60,945 nucleotides of DNA, taken from positions 1 through 60,945 of the forward strand of contig JBAWZF010000016.1 of NCBI GenBank assembly GCA_037143175.1, in the 5' to 3' direction. The stretch is from a bacterium (GTDB taxonomy: Bacteria > Verrucomicrobiota > Kiritimatiellia > CAIKKV01 > CAITUY01). Below the pieces are notes generated by a model, which worked only from the letters and a program-made list of their open reading frames with translations, was not told where the DNA came from and made no database searches. Positions 18,469 through 30,442 of this stretch are shown piece after piece (position 1 is the first letter of the stretch; each line of letters opens with the position of its first letter). A program made the position numbers and the translations under genes.

Positions 18469-19275
18469 ATGGATAATCTCGGAAAACCTAAAGAAGATGT
18501 TTTGGTGCGTATTGTGCGTGATCGACGTAAGGATATCGCGGCTGCGAAGCGTTCGGTTGCTGTGAATGAACTTTATTGTCTCATTGAGCAAAGAGTTGAC
18601 TATCGCAGCCTGTCAAAGGTCTTGCTCCATAGTCCCGCACCCCGGATTATTGCCGAGGTAAAAAAGGCAAGTCCTTCGTCCGGGCTGTTGCGTCCCTCAT
18701 TTGATCCTGCAGCACTGGCGCAAGCCTATGTGTCCGGAGGCGCTGTAGCGGTCTCGGTGTTAACTGAACCAAACTATTTCATGGGTTCTCAGGCGGATCT
18801 CAAGGCCGTCCGGCGATGTGTTACGGTTCCCGTGTTGCGCAAGGATTTCATGGTGGATATTTATCAGTTGATAGAGGCTGCAGCCTGGGGTGCCGATGTG
18901 ATTTTATTGATCGTCGCGGCGTTGAGTTCGCCGCAATTAAAGATCCTATACAAGGAGAGTCGGGAACTTGGATTGGAAGCCATTGTGGAAGTCCACACGG
19001 CGGAAGAATTGAAGGTCGCGTTAACTTGTGATGAGGCCATTATCGGGGTAAATAGCCGGAATCTGAAGACCCTGAAGACGGATTTGGCGGTAGCTTATGA
19101 GTTTGCAAAGATGATGCCGAAGGAGCGTATTTGTATTGCTGAAAGCGGGATCAAAACGAAAGACGATATTCGGGGCTTGCAGGATGCTGGCTATAAAGGT
19201 TTTTTGATTGGCGAATCGCTACTTCGTGAGACCTTTCCCGGAAAGGCTCTGAAAGCTTTACGGACACCGGGTTGA
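18469..19275 (+). CDS. trpC: indole-3-glycerol-phosphate synthase
   Basis: The 268-aa (beta/alpha)8 enzyme closes the indole ring in tryptophan synthesis. Conserved pieces include EVKKASPSSG with the catalytic Lys, VLRKDFMVD with the second Lys, EAIVEVHT, IGVNSRNLKT and IAESGI. The upstream gap 18253-18468 has a 6-bp hairpin at 18294-18312 but no T-run and no recognisable trp leader peptide. The trpF start lies about 40 bases beyond the trpC stop. Confidence 0.96.
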   Translation: MDNLGKPKEDVLVRIVRDRRKDIAAAKRSVAVNELYCLIEQRVDYRSLSKVLLHSPAPRIIAEVKKASPSSGLLRPSFDPAALAQAYVSGGAVAVSVLTEPNYFMGSQADLKAVRRCVTVPVLRKDFMVDIYQLIEAAAWGADVILLIVAALSSPQLKILYKESRELGLEAIVEVHTAEELKVALTCDEAIIGVNSRNLKTLKTDLAVAYEFAKMMPKERICIAESGIKTKDDIRGLQDAGYKGFLIGESLLRETFPGKALKALRTPG

Positions 19276-19316
19276 GCCCCTGGGGTAGGGGGCGCTTTTT
19301 GGGGAGAAGAGCGGCT

Positions 19317-19949
19317 ATGTTTACTGTGAAAATATGCGGTTTGACCAATATTGATGATGCGCGGTGGGCGTTGGAGGAAGGGGCCGATTATCTGGGCTTT
19401 GTTATGTATCCGAAGTCGTCCCGGTATGTTACGCCCGAGACTCTGGCACATATTGTGGACCATCTGCCGGAGCATGCCTGTCCTGTAGGCGTATTTGTAA
19501 ACGAGGAGCCTATTTTGGTAAAACAGATTGTTTCCGCCTGCCGGTTGGCCGCCGTGCAACTTAATGGGGATGAGGATTCTGCGGATTTTAAGGATTTAAG
19601 CGTTCCGTTATGGCGTGCCGTAAGGTTGGAGGAAGGGCGGTGGAGTCCAAGTCCGGAGCATTGGAAGGTGGATCGATTTGTCTTGGATGCCGCTTCTCCT
19701 GCCTATGGCGGAACCGGAGAAAAAATTGATTGGAAAGAGGGCCGAAACTTCGCCTCGCGGTGTCGGGCGATGCTGGCCGGTGGCCTCAGGCCTGAAACGG
19801 TGGCAGAGGCTATCAGGCAGGTTCGCCCCATCGGAGTTGATGTATCAAGTGGGGTGGAATCTTTGCCTGGAAAGAAAGATTTTCGTAAAGTAACTGCTTT
19901 TATCGCTCATGCCAGGGCCGCTGCAGAGGTCAATGAAGACAGGATGTGA
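19317..19949 (+). CDS. trpF: phosphoribosylanthranilate isomerase
   Basis: The 210-aa product catalyses the Amadori rearrangement before TrpC in tryptophan synthesis. It begins VKICGLTN with the catalytic Cys, has [12 protein letters not shown] and the later [17 protein letters not shown] segment with the catalytic Asp, then [10 protein letters not shown] and GVDVSSGVE. The frame opens at 19272, but the ATG at 19317, preceded by GGGGAG, gives the normal N-terminus. The stop is four bases before the preferred trpB start. Confidence 0.95.
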   Translation: MFTVKICGLTNIDDARWALEEGADYLGFVMYPKSSRYVTPETLAHIVDHLPEHACPVGVFVNEEPILVKQIVSACRLAAVQLNGDEDSADFKDLSVPLWRAVRLEEGRWSPSPEHWKVDRFVLDAASPAYGGTGEKIDWKEGRNFASRCRAMLAGGLRPETVAEAIRQVRPIGVDVSSGVESLPGKKDFRKVTAFIAHARAAAEVNEDRM

Positions 19950-19953
19950 CAAG

Positions 19954-21156
19954 ATGAAAGATTTGAAATCAGGTCCGGATGAGATGGGGCATTTTGGGGT
20001 TTATGGCGGGCGCTATGTGGCGGAAACTTTGATGCCGGCATTGATTGAAGTCGAAACGGCATATCGGGCCGCTCAGGCTGACCCCGCGTTTGATGCGGAA
20101 TTTCGCGACTTGCTCAAGCACTATGTCGGGAGGCCTTCGCCCCTCTATTTTGCGCCGCGATTGACAGAAGCTTTTGGTGGAGCCCGGATATTCCTTAAAC
20201 GCGAGGATCTTAATCATACCGGGGCTCATAAGGTAAATAATACACTGGGGCAGGCGATATTAGCGCGACGGATGGGAAAAAAGAAATTGATGGCGGAGAC
20301 CGGTGCTGGTCAGCATGGTGTGGCTACCGCTACGGTGGCGGCACGCTTTGGTATGGAATGTGACGTTTATATGGGGGAGGAGGACATTCGGAGGCAGGCT
20401 CCCAATGTGACCCGGATGAAACTCCTGGGGGCGCGCGTGGTGCCTGTGACTAGTGGTACCAGGACGCTGAAGGATGCCATGAGCGAGGCGTTGCGTGCGT
20501 GGGTGGCGGAAGTGGATACCACGTTTTATGTTATCGGCACAGTGGCCGGGCCGCACCCCTATCCCATGATGGTCCGGGATTTTCAAAGCGTTATCGGAAT
20601 TGAGGCGCGGGAACAGTTTCTGGAACAGGTACAGCGTTTGCCCGACATGGTGATCGCCTGTGTGGGAGGCGGCAGTAATGCGGCTGGTATGTTCTATCCC
20701 TTCATCAATGACACCGCCGTCCGGTTGGTTGGGGTGGAGGCCGCGGGACATGGGCTGGCGTCAGGCCAACATGCGGCCAGTATCGAAGCCGGGCGGGCGG
20801 GGATTCTTCATGGCAGCAAATCCTATGTGCTTCAGGATAAAGACGGTCAGATTGTCAATGCCCACTCGATCAGTGCCGGGCTGGACTATCCTGGGGTGGG
20901 GCCCGAGCACGCTCTATGGGCGGATTTAAAACGTGTGGTCTACTCGGGGATTACTGATCGTGAGGCGGTAGCTGCATTTTATGATGTGACGTTGTTGGAA
21001 GGAATCATCCCTGCACTTGAATCCAGTCATGCCATTGCCGAGGCACGAAAACGTGCTCAGGAGATTGGGAAAGAGGGTACTATCGTGGTATGCCTTTCCG
21101 GGCGTGGAGATAAAGATTTGGAGAGTGTACTCGAATATCAATCCTTGAGAAAGTGA
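19954..21156 (+). CDS. trpB: tryptophan synthase beta subunit
   Basis: TrpB condenses indole with serine using pyridoxal phosphate. The 400-aa protein has [13 protein letters not shown] with the PLP lysine, [22 protein letters not shown] for the phosphate and LSGRGDKD near the end. The frame opens at 19909 and has ATGs at 19909, 19933 and 19954; the last gives a typical N-terminus (MKDL then [11 protein letters not shown]) and has AGGA about 9 bases upstream. It is the TrpB1 type that normally works with TrpA, yet trpA does not follow: the next gene is on the other strand. Confidence 0.96.
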   Translation: MKDLKSGPDEMGHFGVYGGRYVAETLMPALIEVETAYRAAQADPAFDAEFRDLLKHYVGRPSPLYFAPRLTEAFGGARIFLKREDLNHTGAHKVNNTLGQAILARRMGKKKLMAETGAGQHGVATATVAARFGMECDVYMGEEDIRRQAPNVTRMKLLGARVVPVTSGTRTLKDAMSEALRAWVAEVDTTFYVIGTVAGPHPYPMMVRDFQSVIGIEAREQFLEQVQRLPDMVIACVGGGSNAAGMFYPFINDTAVRLVGVEAAGHGLASGQHAASIEAGRAGILHGSKSYVLQDKDGQIVNAHSISAGLDYPGVGPEHALWADLKRVVYSGITDREAVAAFYDVTLLEGIIPALESSHAIAEARKRAQEIGKEGTIVVCLSGRGDKDLESVLEYQSLRK

Positions 21157-21239
21157 GACCATAAGGCACATCAACCTGAGTGGTCCAGTGGGGCAAAGAG
21201 CTGGGCCAGCATCCATTCGACATCGGCCCGGTTAATGAG

Positions 21240-22316
21240 TTATTTCATCCAGATGGGTAGGAGTGCCTTTTCGAGCCAGTAACCAAGGATGGCGGTTACA
21301 GGAATGGTCAGTACCCAAGCCCAGACAATGCGGCCCACAATACCCCACTTTACAGCGCTGAGCCGCTTGGTGGCACCAACCCCCATGATCGAGGTGGAGA
21401 TGACGTGGGTGGTGGAGAGAGGGATACCCCAATGGGTGGCCACCGAAATGATGGCGGCAGCTGTGGTTTGAGCGGCAAAGCCATGAATGGGTTGCATCCG
21501 TACAATTTTATGTCCCATGGTGCGGATAATGCGCCAGCCTCCTGCCGCAGTGCCGGCAGCCATGGTTATGGCGCAGGTGACCTTGATCCAGGTGGCCACG
21601 GTGAATTCCGGAGTTCTCAGGAATTCCAGCCAGGGGGGGAGCGCTCCGAAGGCGTCACTTTTTGTGGTCGCCGTAAAAAGAATCAAGGCAATGATGCCCA
21701 TGGTTTTCTGGGCATCATTGGTGCCGTGACTGAAACTGATCCAGGCGGCGCTGGCCAATTGGAGTTTTGAAAAGATTTTATTGATTAGAAGCGGGCGCAT
21801 TTTGTGAAGGATGACGACCAGGAGCCCCATCAGCAGCGCACCGAAAACAAAGCCAACTGCAGGTGACGCGAACATAGGCATGATCACCTTGGGCCAGAGT
21901 CCTTCCGAGTGGCCTGTGGCAGGATTGTGTACGGCCCATTTAATAACGTGCCAGTTTCCATGGGACGATGCCAGCGTGGCTCCGCAGAGTCCGCCAATCA
22001 GGGCGTGGCTTGAACTGGAGGGGAGCCCCAGCCACCAGGTCAGCAGGTTCCAGATGATCGCCCCCAAAAGGGATGCCAATATGGTATCGATCCCCACATA
22101 AGCCGTATCCACCAAACCCTGTCCGATTGTTTTGGCTACTGAAATTCCAGCCATGGCACCCAGTAGATTGAAGCAGGTGGCCATGAACACGGCCTGACGC
22201 GGGCTAAGCACCTTGGTTGAAACCGTGGTGGCAATGGAATTGGCGGTATCGTGAAAGCCGTTGATATACTCAAAGGCCAATGCGATCAGCAGCACTATCA
22301 GAATGAGGGTGAGCAT
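21240..22316 (-). CDS. pit: PiT-family inorganic phosphate transporter
   Basis: This 358-aa multi-pass membrane protein imports phosphate with a cation. It carries the two signature repeats of the family, GFHDTANSIAT near the N-terminus and SHGTNDAQKTMG in the middle, and GLPSSSSHALIGG and GIPLSTTHVIST segments. Helices fill most of the sequence. It is 27 bases downstream of the DUF47 gene on the same strand, the usual pit pairing, and the phoBR genes are divergent to this pair. Confidence 0.95.
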   Translation of the reverse strand: MLTLILIVLLIALAFEYINGFHDTANSIATTVSTKVLSPRQAVFMATCFNLLGAMAGISVAKTIGQGLVDTAYVGIDTILASLLGAIIWNLLTWWLGLPSSSSHALIGGLCGATLASSHGNWHVIKWAVHNPATGHSEGLWPKVIMPMFASPAVGFVFGALLMGLLVVILHKMRPLLINKIFSKLQLASAAWISFSHGTNDAQKTMGIIALILFTATTKSDAFGALPPWLEFLRTPEFTVATWIKVTCAITMAAGTAAGGWRIIRTMGHKIVRMQPIHGFAAQTTAAAIISVATHWGIPLSTTHVISTSIMGVGATKRLSAVKWGIVGRIVWAWVLTIPVTAILGYWLEKALLPIWMK

Positions 22317-22343
22317 GCTTGTATTCTTGGGTGCGGGGTTCGG

Positions 22344-22976
22344 CTAGGAATACTTCAGAACGACCTGAAAGATGATATTCCCGACATCGCGACAGCGGTC
22401 TATAATTTTCTCAAGCGTCTCGTGCAGGTCGAGAATGATGATGACCTTTAAAGGGTCATGTTTGCCACTATACAAGTCCTTGACCAGATCGAGCATGAGT
22501 TTATCGGCCTCACCCTCGAGATAGTGGAGGCGGTTGTTGAATTCTTTGACCTCCTCAAGATGGGCTTTTGCACGGAGCTTTTTAACCATCTGGGCGACGG
22601 TATCGGTGGTTTTTTCAAGGATAGCCGCTTGTTCGAGAAAACTTACATCTTTCAGCATGCTCTTGCAGAGCATATATTTTTCGCTGAATTTTTCTGCAGT
22701 TTTCGGGATCTTATATAGCGCGAGGGAGAGGGACTCGATATCCTCACGTTCCAGCGGCGTCACAAAGGTTTTACATAATTCCTCGGTGATTTGTTCCGTA
22801 ATCCGCTTATCCTTGCGGCGGGATTGGATGAAATCACCCATGGATGTGGTGCTCTCCGGCGATTTGATCATGGTGAGTAGAAGCTGGACGCTGGCCTTGG
22901 CTTCGTCGGCACTGGCTTCCAGAAGGTTGAAGAACTTATCGTCATACCCGAGTAGTCGTCTGATGGCAGTTATCAT
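22344..22976 (-). CDS. DUF47 family PhoU-like protein
   Basis: The 210-aa, almost wholly helical protein belongs to the DUF47/PhoU-like family that accompanies Pit transporters and is thought to modulate them. Characteristic segments are the early FFNLLEASADEAKASV and the later LHETLEKIIDRCRDVGNIIF, which contains the metal-binding type E/DxxxD residues. It is the first gene of the dnr-like phosphate pair and lies back to back with phoB, with about 110 bases between the starts for the two promoters. I could not find a clear Pho box in that gap. Confidence 0.9.
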   Translation of the reverse strand: MITAIRRLLGYDDKFFNLLEASADEAKASVQLLLTMIKSPESTTSMGDFIQSRRKDKRITEQITEELCKTFVTPLEREDIESLSLALYKIPKTAEKFSEKYMLCKSMLKDVSFLEQAAILEKTTDTVAQMVKKLRAKAHLEEVKEFNNRLHYLEGEADKLMLDLVKDLYSGKHDPLKVIIILDLHETLEKIIDRCRDVGNIIFQVVLKYS

Positions 22977-23089
22977 GGGGAGAACTTATGCCATAAGAAG
23001 GTGAAAAAATCACGAAAATTTCCTCATGAACTTCTAACAAGAAACTTTTTCCCTTTACCGCGGAGTTTGCCTACTATGCTCAAAGGTAA

Positions 23090-23785
23090 ATGATGCAAAT
23101 GACTAAAACACACATTTTGGTTGTCGAGGATGAACGCGATATTCTGGATCTCCTGGTCTATAATTTGACACGGGAGGGGTTTGAGGTCACCGGCCTTGCC
23201 AACGGGGAGCAGGCACTGCAGGCGATTTCCCGGGAAAAGCCGCATCTGATATTGTTGGATTTGATGTTGCCGGGTGTGGGGGGGCTGGAAATCTGCCGGT
23301 TACTCAAGGCCGGACCCGAAACGGTGGGAATTCCCGTTATCATGGTCACCGCCAAGGGTGAAGAAGCGGATGTGGTCGTTGGGCTGGAAATGGGGGCGGA
23401 TGATTATGTTGCTAAGCCCTTCAGTATGAAGGTGTTGCTGGCGCGGATTCATACCGTGCTCCGACGTCACGAACAAATCCAGGCCAAACCCGATGTGACA
23501 CTCAAGGTGCATGACATCGTGATCAATCCAGGACGGCATGAAGTGTTGTGTGGAAGAACCTCAATTGAACTCACCGCCTCGGAATTCAGTTTGCTGCATT
23601 TTTTAGCGCAGCGTCCGGGTTGGGTATTTACCCGCGAGCAGATTGTCGACGGCGTGAAGGGTGAGGATTATGCGGTTACCGACCGTGCGGTGGATGTGCA
23701 GATGGTTTCGCTGCGGCGGAAACTTGGAAAACGGGGCGAATATATTGAAACCGTACGCGGGGTAGGGTACCGGTTTAAGGAGTGA
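23090..23785 (+). CDS. phoB: PhoB-type response regulator
   Basis: The 231-aa protein has a receiver domain with the acidic pair VVEDE, the phosphorylated Asp in LLDLMLPG and Lys in VAKPF, then an OmpR/PhoB winged helix (LTASEFSLLHFLA, RAVDVQMVSLRRKLG, IETVRGVGYRF). It should activate phosphate-starvation genes. Three in-frame ATGs (23090, 23093, 23099) follow an AAAGG at 23082; the second or first is most likely used. The gene is coupled to phoR and divergent to the pit pair. Confidence 0.9.
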   Translation: MMQMTKTHILVVEDERDILDLLVYNLTREGFEVTGLANGEQALQAISREKPHLILLDLMLPGVGGLEICRLLKAGPETVGIPVIMVTAKGEEADVVVGLEMGADDYVAKPFSMKVLLARIHTVLRRHEQIQAKPDVTLKVHDIVINPGRHEVLCGRTSIELTASEFSLLHFLAQRPGWVFTREQIVDGVKGEDYAVTDRAVDVQMVSLRRKLGKRGEYIETVRGVGYRFKE

Positions 23786-23787
23786 GT

Positions 23788-25560
23788 ATGCGACCAAAGC
23801 GATTGTTCTGGAGAATTTACACCTATTTTCTGATCGTAACCCTCGGTACTCTTGCGGCAACCGCCTGGTACGTTGATCGCTCATTGTACACGTTCCATCA
23901 GGATCAGGTTGCCTCTGACCTGTTGGCGCGAGCCAGGATCATTGCCCTGGAGCTTACGCCCCCCCTGGAGCAGAATGCGGCAGCTTTGAATCAACTGATC
24001 AACGATCTGGGACGGCTGACGCTGACCCGTGTCACGGTGATTCTGCCGGACGGCCGGGTCATTGCCGACTCTTCTGAAAGTCCGGCGGGCATGGAAAATC
24101 ATCAGAACAGGCCTGAGATTCGCGAGGCACTGGCGGGACGGACGGGTAAGGCTTCTCGTTATAGTGATACCTTGCGACGCCGTCTGATGTATCTGGCCAT
24201 TCCGGTTTGGCAGGAGGCGACCATTGCCGGGGTGGTGCGGGTTTCGCTCCCCATCGCGGTGATTGATGACGCGCTCAAGGCCCTCTATGGCACCATTGCT
24301 TTTGGGGGGGTAGTGGTGGCGACTTTGTTTGCCCTGTTGGCGCTGGCGCTCTCACGGCGGATTACCCGGCCACTGGAATATATGCGACAGGCTTCCGAAC
24401 AATTTGCCAATGGGGAGTTGCATGCCAGGATTCCCGTGCCGGACACTGCTGAGATGGGCGTATTGGCGAAGACCATGAATCAAATGGCGCTGCAACTTCA
24501 TGAACGGGTACGTACTGTGGCGCTTCAGCATAATGAGCAGCGGGCGGTGTTGGCGAATATGATGGAGGGCGTTCTGGCGGTAGATATGACGGAACGTGTG
24601 TTGCATATCAACCCTGCGGCTTGTCGCTTGTTGGGACTGAAGCCGGATGAAGGTCGTGGTCGCCATATTCTTGAAACGATCCGGAATATTGAGTTGCAGG
24701 AATTTCTGGCCGAGACCTTGGCCGCATCGGATCCTAAGGAACGGGAGATTGTGCTGCGTGGTGAGGAGGAACGCTTCATTCAATTGCATGGCACGGCGCT
24801 CAAAGACGCGGACGGGAAAAATATCGGGGCACTGGTAGTCATGAATGACATCACCCGGCTGAAAAGGCTGGAAACCATGCGGCGTGATTTCGTCGCCAAT
24901 GTTTCACACGAATTGAAGACGCCCATCACAACATTGAAGGGGTGTGTTGAAACCTTGTCTGACGGGGCGGTGAATCGGCCCGAGGAAGCGAAGCATTTTC
25001 TCGATATGATGGAACGTCATGTGAACCGGCTTGAACTGATGGTGGAGGATCTTCTCGCACTGTCCCGGTTGGAGTTTGAATCGGAGCGCGGGGTGATCGT
25101 ATTGGGGCCGGGCTCTGTGCAGGATGTTGTTGCCCGTGCCGTTCAGTCGTTTTCAAAGCGGGCTGAGGCCAAAGAAATTCTGCTGGTCATGGATTTCCCG
25201 GATGCCTGTCAGGCGCTTATCAATGCTCCGTTATTGGAGCAGGCGGTTGGTAACCTGCTGGACAATGCCATCAAATACAGCCCCGAAGAAACGCGTATTA
25301 CGGTAACTGGTGTTCGGGCTCAGGACTTCGTTGAGATTCGGGTGACGGATCAGGGTGGGGGGATCGAGCGACAGCACTGGACGCGTATTTTTGAGCGCTT
25401 CTACCGGGTGGATCAGGCGCGGAGTCGTGCCCTGGGCGGGACCGGCCTGGGGTTGGCGATTGTCAAACATATCGCCCTCGCCCATCATGGCAGCGTCTCT
25501 GTCGAAAGTGTTCCCGGTCAGGGCAGCACTTTTCATCTTCGCATTCCGCGGGCGGGGTGA
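23788..25560 (+). CDS. phoR: PhoR-type membrane sensor histidine kinase
   Basis: The 590-aa kinase has an N-terminal membrane helix (about residues 8-28), a periplasmic domain of about 130 residues and a second helix near 165-190. HAMP, PAS (MMEGVLAVDMTERVLHINPAA), a DHp helix with His in FVANVSHELKTPITTLKG and an HATPase domain (NLLDNAIKYSPEE, DQGGGI, GTGLGLAIVKHI) follow. This is the standard order of PhoR with a periplasmic sensor. AAGGAG is 5 bases ahead of the ATG at 23788; a GTG at 23782 overlapping the phoB stop is less likely. Confidence 0.9.
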   Translation: MRPKRLFWRIYTYFLIVTLGTLAATAWYVDRSLYTFHQDQVASDLLARARIIALELTPPLEQNAAALNQLINDLGRLTLTRVTVILPDGRVIADSSESPAGMENHQNRPEIREALAGRTGKASRYSDTLRRRLMYLAIPVWQEATIAGVVRVSLPIAVIDDALKALYGTIAFGGVVVATLFALLALALSRRITRPLEYMRQASEQFANGELHARIPVPDTAEMGVLAKTMNQMALQLHERVRTVALQHNEQRAVLANMMEGVLAVDMTERVLHINPAACRLLGLKPDEGRGRHILETIRNIELQEFLAETLAASDPKEREIVLRGEEERFIQLHGTALKDADGKNIGALVVMNDITRLKRLETMRRDFVANVSHELKTPITTLKGCVETLSDGAVNRPEEAKHFLDMMERHVNRLELMVEDLLALSRLEFESERGVIVLGPGSVQDVVARAVQSFSKRAEAKEILLVMDFPDACQALINAPLLEQAVGNLLDNAIKYSPEETRITVTGVRAQDFVEIRVTDQGGGIERQHWTRIFERFYRVDQARSRALGGTGLGLAIVKHIALAHHGSVSVESVPGQGSTFHLRIPRAG

Positions 25561-25599
25561 GCAGCCAGGAACCGATAACAATTAACGGATAATCATTCC

Positions 25600-26544
25600 A
25601 TGAACGCTCAACAGATAGGTGAAGACAACTTGATCCGGCGTCTGAAACGGTTGGTGCCGGGGCGTGCGGATGTGATCGCTGGCATTGGAGATGACTGTGC
25701 CGTGGTGCGGACGGGGCGTCGCGATCCTTATGATTTGTTGCTGAAAAGTGATCCTGTAATTGAGGGGATCCATTTTGGGGCGGATACGGCGGGGGCGGCC
25801 ATTGGACATAAAGCCTTGGGGCGGGTCTTAAGCGATATCGCAGCAATGGGTGGCGAACCGTTGTGGATTCTTGTGGATCTGGTTTCCCCTCCAACGGAAT
25901 CGGTAGCCCGCATTGAGTCGATCTATCGGGGTATGGCGCGATTGGCCCGCCGGCATAGTGCGGCGATTGTCGGGGGTGATACCAGTAGCGGGAACGTTCT
26001 GGAGGTGCATGTTTTTGCCGTGGGGCGCGTGTCCCGTGGACAGGCGGTGTTGCGCTCAGGAGCCCGGACTGATGACCTTCTCTATGTGACGGGCGCTCTT
26101 GGCGGGAGTTTACTGGGGCGCCATCTGCGCTTCGAACCTCGTCTGGTCGAGGGACAATGGCTGCGCGAGTCTGGTGTGGTTACCGCCATGATGGATATCA
26201 GCGATGGGTTAACCACGGACTTGCGGCGGTTGGCTGCCGCAAGCAGAGCCGGAGCGGTGCTGGATGCAGGCTGCATTCCTGTGTCGGCGGCCGCCCGGCG
26301 AATGAAGGATAAACGCCCGGCACTTGAACATGCACTTGCCGACGGCGAGGATTTTGAATTACTCTTCTCAGTTCAACGCCGGAAAGCGGCGTCTTTTGAA
26401 TCTGCATGGCGAAAAGCGTTTTGTCTGCCTTGCTCCAGGATCGGGGCGATGACAGCGAAGCCAGGGCTTGTAGAATTGCGTGATGGGCAAGTTTCCAAGG
26501 AATTGATGCTTCATGGATATGAGCACTTTAGTCGTCGTCTCTAA
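25600..26544 (+). CDS. thiL: thiamine-monophosphate kinase
   Basis: ThiL makes thiamine diphosphate, the cofactor, from the monophosphate. The 314-aa protein of the PurM/AIR-synthase fold has GIGDDCAVV, LLKSDPVIEGIHF, GRVLSDIAAMGG, VGGDTSSG and the substrate-end MDISDGLTTDL. ALADGEDFELLF is the nucleotide loop. The gene overlaps tsaE by 32 bases and may share a transcript with the phosphate regulators 40 bases upstream. There is no TPP riboswitch in front. Confidence 0.93.
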   Translation: MNAQQIGEDNLIRRLKRLVPGRADVIAGIGDDCAVVRTGRRDPYDLLLKSDPVIEGIHFGADTAGAAIGHKALGRVLSDIAAMGGEPLWILVDLVSPPTESVARIESIYRGMARLARRHSAAIVGGDTSSGNVLEVHVFAVGRVSRGQAVLRSGARTDDLLYVTGALGGSLLGRHLRFEPRLVEGQWLRESGVVTAMMDISDGLTTDLRRLAAASRAGAVLDAGCIPVSAAARRMKDKRPALEHALADGEDFELLFSVQRRKAASFESAWRKAFCLPCSRIGAMTAKPGLVELRDGQVSKELMLHGYEHFSRRL

Positions 26545-26959
26545 TAGCGTGAAAGATACGCATAAGTTGGCCAGGCATTTGTTGAAGCAATTGCCGGGGC
26601 CTCAGATACTGGCTTTGCATGGCGATCTGGGAAGCGGCAAGACCTGTTTTGTGCAAGGTCTTGCGGCGGCACTGGGAGTGGATCGCCCAGTAACCAGTCC
26701 CACGTTTACACTTGTTCATGAATACCGTGGGACCCGCTCACTAGTTCATGTGGATCTCTATCGGTTACGCGATTCGCTCGATGCCCTGATGCTGGGACTC
26801 GAAGAATATTTTGAATCGGACGGAATTACGGCCATTGAGTGGGCGGATCGGGCTGAAGATATCTTTCCGCCACAAACGATTCACATTTCCTTCCAAACCA
26901 TGACCTCCTCGCATTCCCGACAAATTACAATTACCTCGCCAATGAAATTGAAGCCCTGA
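26513..26959 (+). CDS. tsaE: tRNA threonylcarbamoyladenosine synthesis ATPase TsaE
   Basis: The 148-aa P-loop protein has [11 protein letters not shown] as Walker [12 protein letters not shown] and VDLYRL motifs, and ITAIEWADR near the C-terminus, all characteristic of TsaE, which drives the TsaB/TsaD/TsaE complex making t6A at position 37 of ANN-decoding tRNAs. tsaB and tsaD are not in the window. A second in-frame ATG at 26519 is an alternative start. Confidence 0.92.
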   Translation: MDMSTLVVVSNSVKDTHKLARHLLKQLPGPQILALHGDLGSGKTCFVQGLAAALGVDRPVTSPTFTLVHEYRGTRSLVHVDLYRLRDSLDALMLGLEEYFESDGITAIEWADRAEDIFPPQTIHISFQTMTSSHSRQITITSPMKLKP

Positions 26960-27057
26960 TATGCAAATCAAATTAAGCCTTTCTTCCATCATTGCATCCT
27001 GCCGTTAGCTTCGCTAGCATCATCCCACTTTTAATGAACCAACCATTGGGGTGAGTT

Positions 27058-29742
<2,685 letters not shown>

Positions 29743-29813
29743 TCCGCTTGTGCTAGGGCTGGGGCGGGGCTAATATTTAGATTCACTTTGTCAAACCTTA
29801 GTAAGGAGTTTTT

Positions 29814-30395
29814 ATGAGTGTAAATAAATGGATGTTGGGAATGGTGGCGTTTGTGGCGACCTCGTTGACGGTTCAGGCTGCTTCTGAGGAATTTTATTTT
29901 GTAAAGACTAAGGGTCTGGATAAACAAATCGAAGTGAAGACGATGTCGGCGACAGAATACAAGGCGCTCGAGGCGGTTATCAAACTTGAACAGAAATATT
30001 TACCGGCGGCCGTGGCAGAGGCGGCGAAAGAGTGGCGCGCGGATGAACTCAACAAAGGCACTCCTTTTCTCGGGAATCGATTGACGCCCCGTACGATCCT
30101 GACCTCGATGAAATATTCAACCTCAGAAAAAGCCGAAGAGGCGCTCTCAAAATATGAGGAGCTCCAGTCGAAGAAAGAGGAGCGGGAGTTCAAGAAGAAT
30201 AAAACAAAGGGCAAGGGCAAAGATAAGGATAACAAGGACGCAGATCTTCAGGCAGCCTTGGATCTGGTTCAGCCCAAACTTGATGCCTTGATTGCCAAAG
30301 CAGGCGGTGCGGGTGGTGGCAAAGATGCCGCCCCGGGTCTCGAAGTCCCTGGTGGTGCCAAGGTAGGTGCCGCTGTTGAAAAGGTGGGCAAATAA
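29814..30395 (+). CDS. small secreted lysine-rich protein of unknown function
   Basis: I do not recognise this 193-aa protein. It has a signal peptide ending near VQAASEE. A moderately conserved-looking globular part with helices follows (residues 25-105). Next come a strongly basic stretch rich in Lys/Glu (about 110-140) and a Gly/Ala/Pro-rich tail. It is likely periplasmic or surface-exposed. GGAG lies 6 bases before the ATG. It is followed after 47 bases by the MscS-type channel gene on the same strand and may be part of that operon. Confidence 0.7.
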   Translation: MSVNKWMLGMVAFVATSLTVQAASEEFYFVKTKGLDKQIEVKTMSATEYKALEAVIKLEQKYLPAAVAEAAKEWRADELNKGTPFLGNRLTPRTILTSMKYSTSEKAEEALSKYEELQSKKEEREFKKNKTKGKGKDKDNKDADLQAALDLVQPKLDALIAKAGGAGGGKDAAPGLEVPGGAKVGAAVEKVGK

Positions 30396-30442
30396 CCTGC
30401 TTCTGATAACTGCCCTCCTCTTTTTTTATTGCCGGAGACGTC

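Noticed and set aside
26960-27057. possible T-box or other leader ahead of serS
   Set aside because: The gap is under 100 bases and shows no T-box motif or terminator, only a 4-bp hairpin near 27006.
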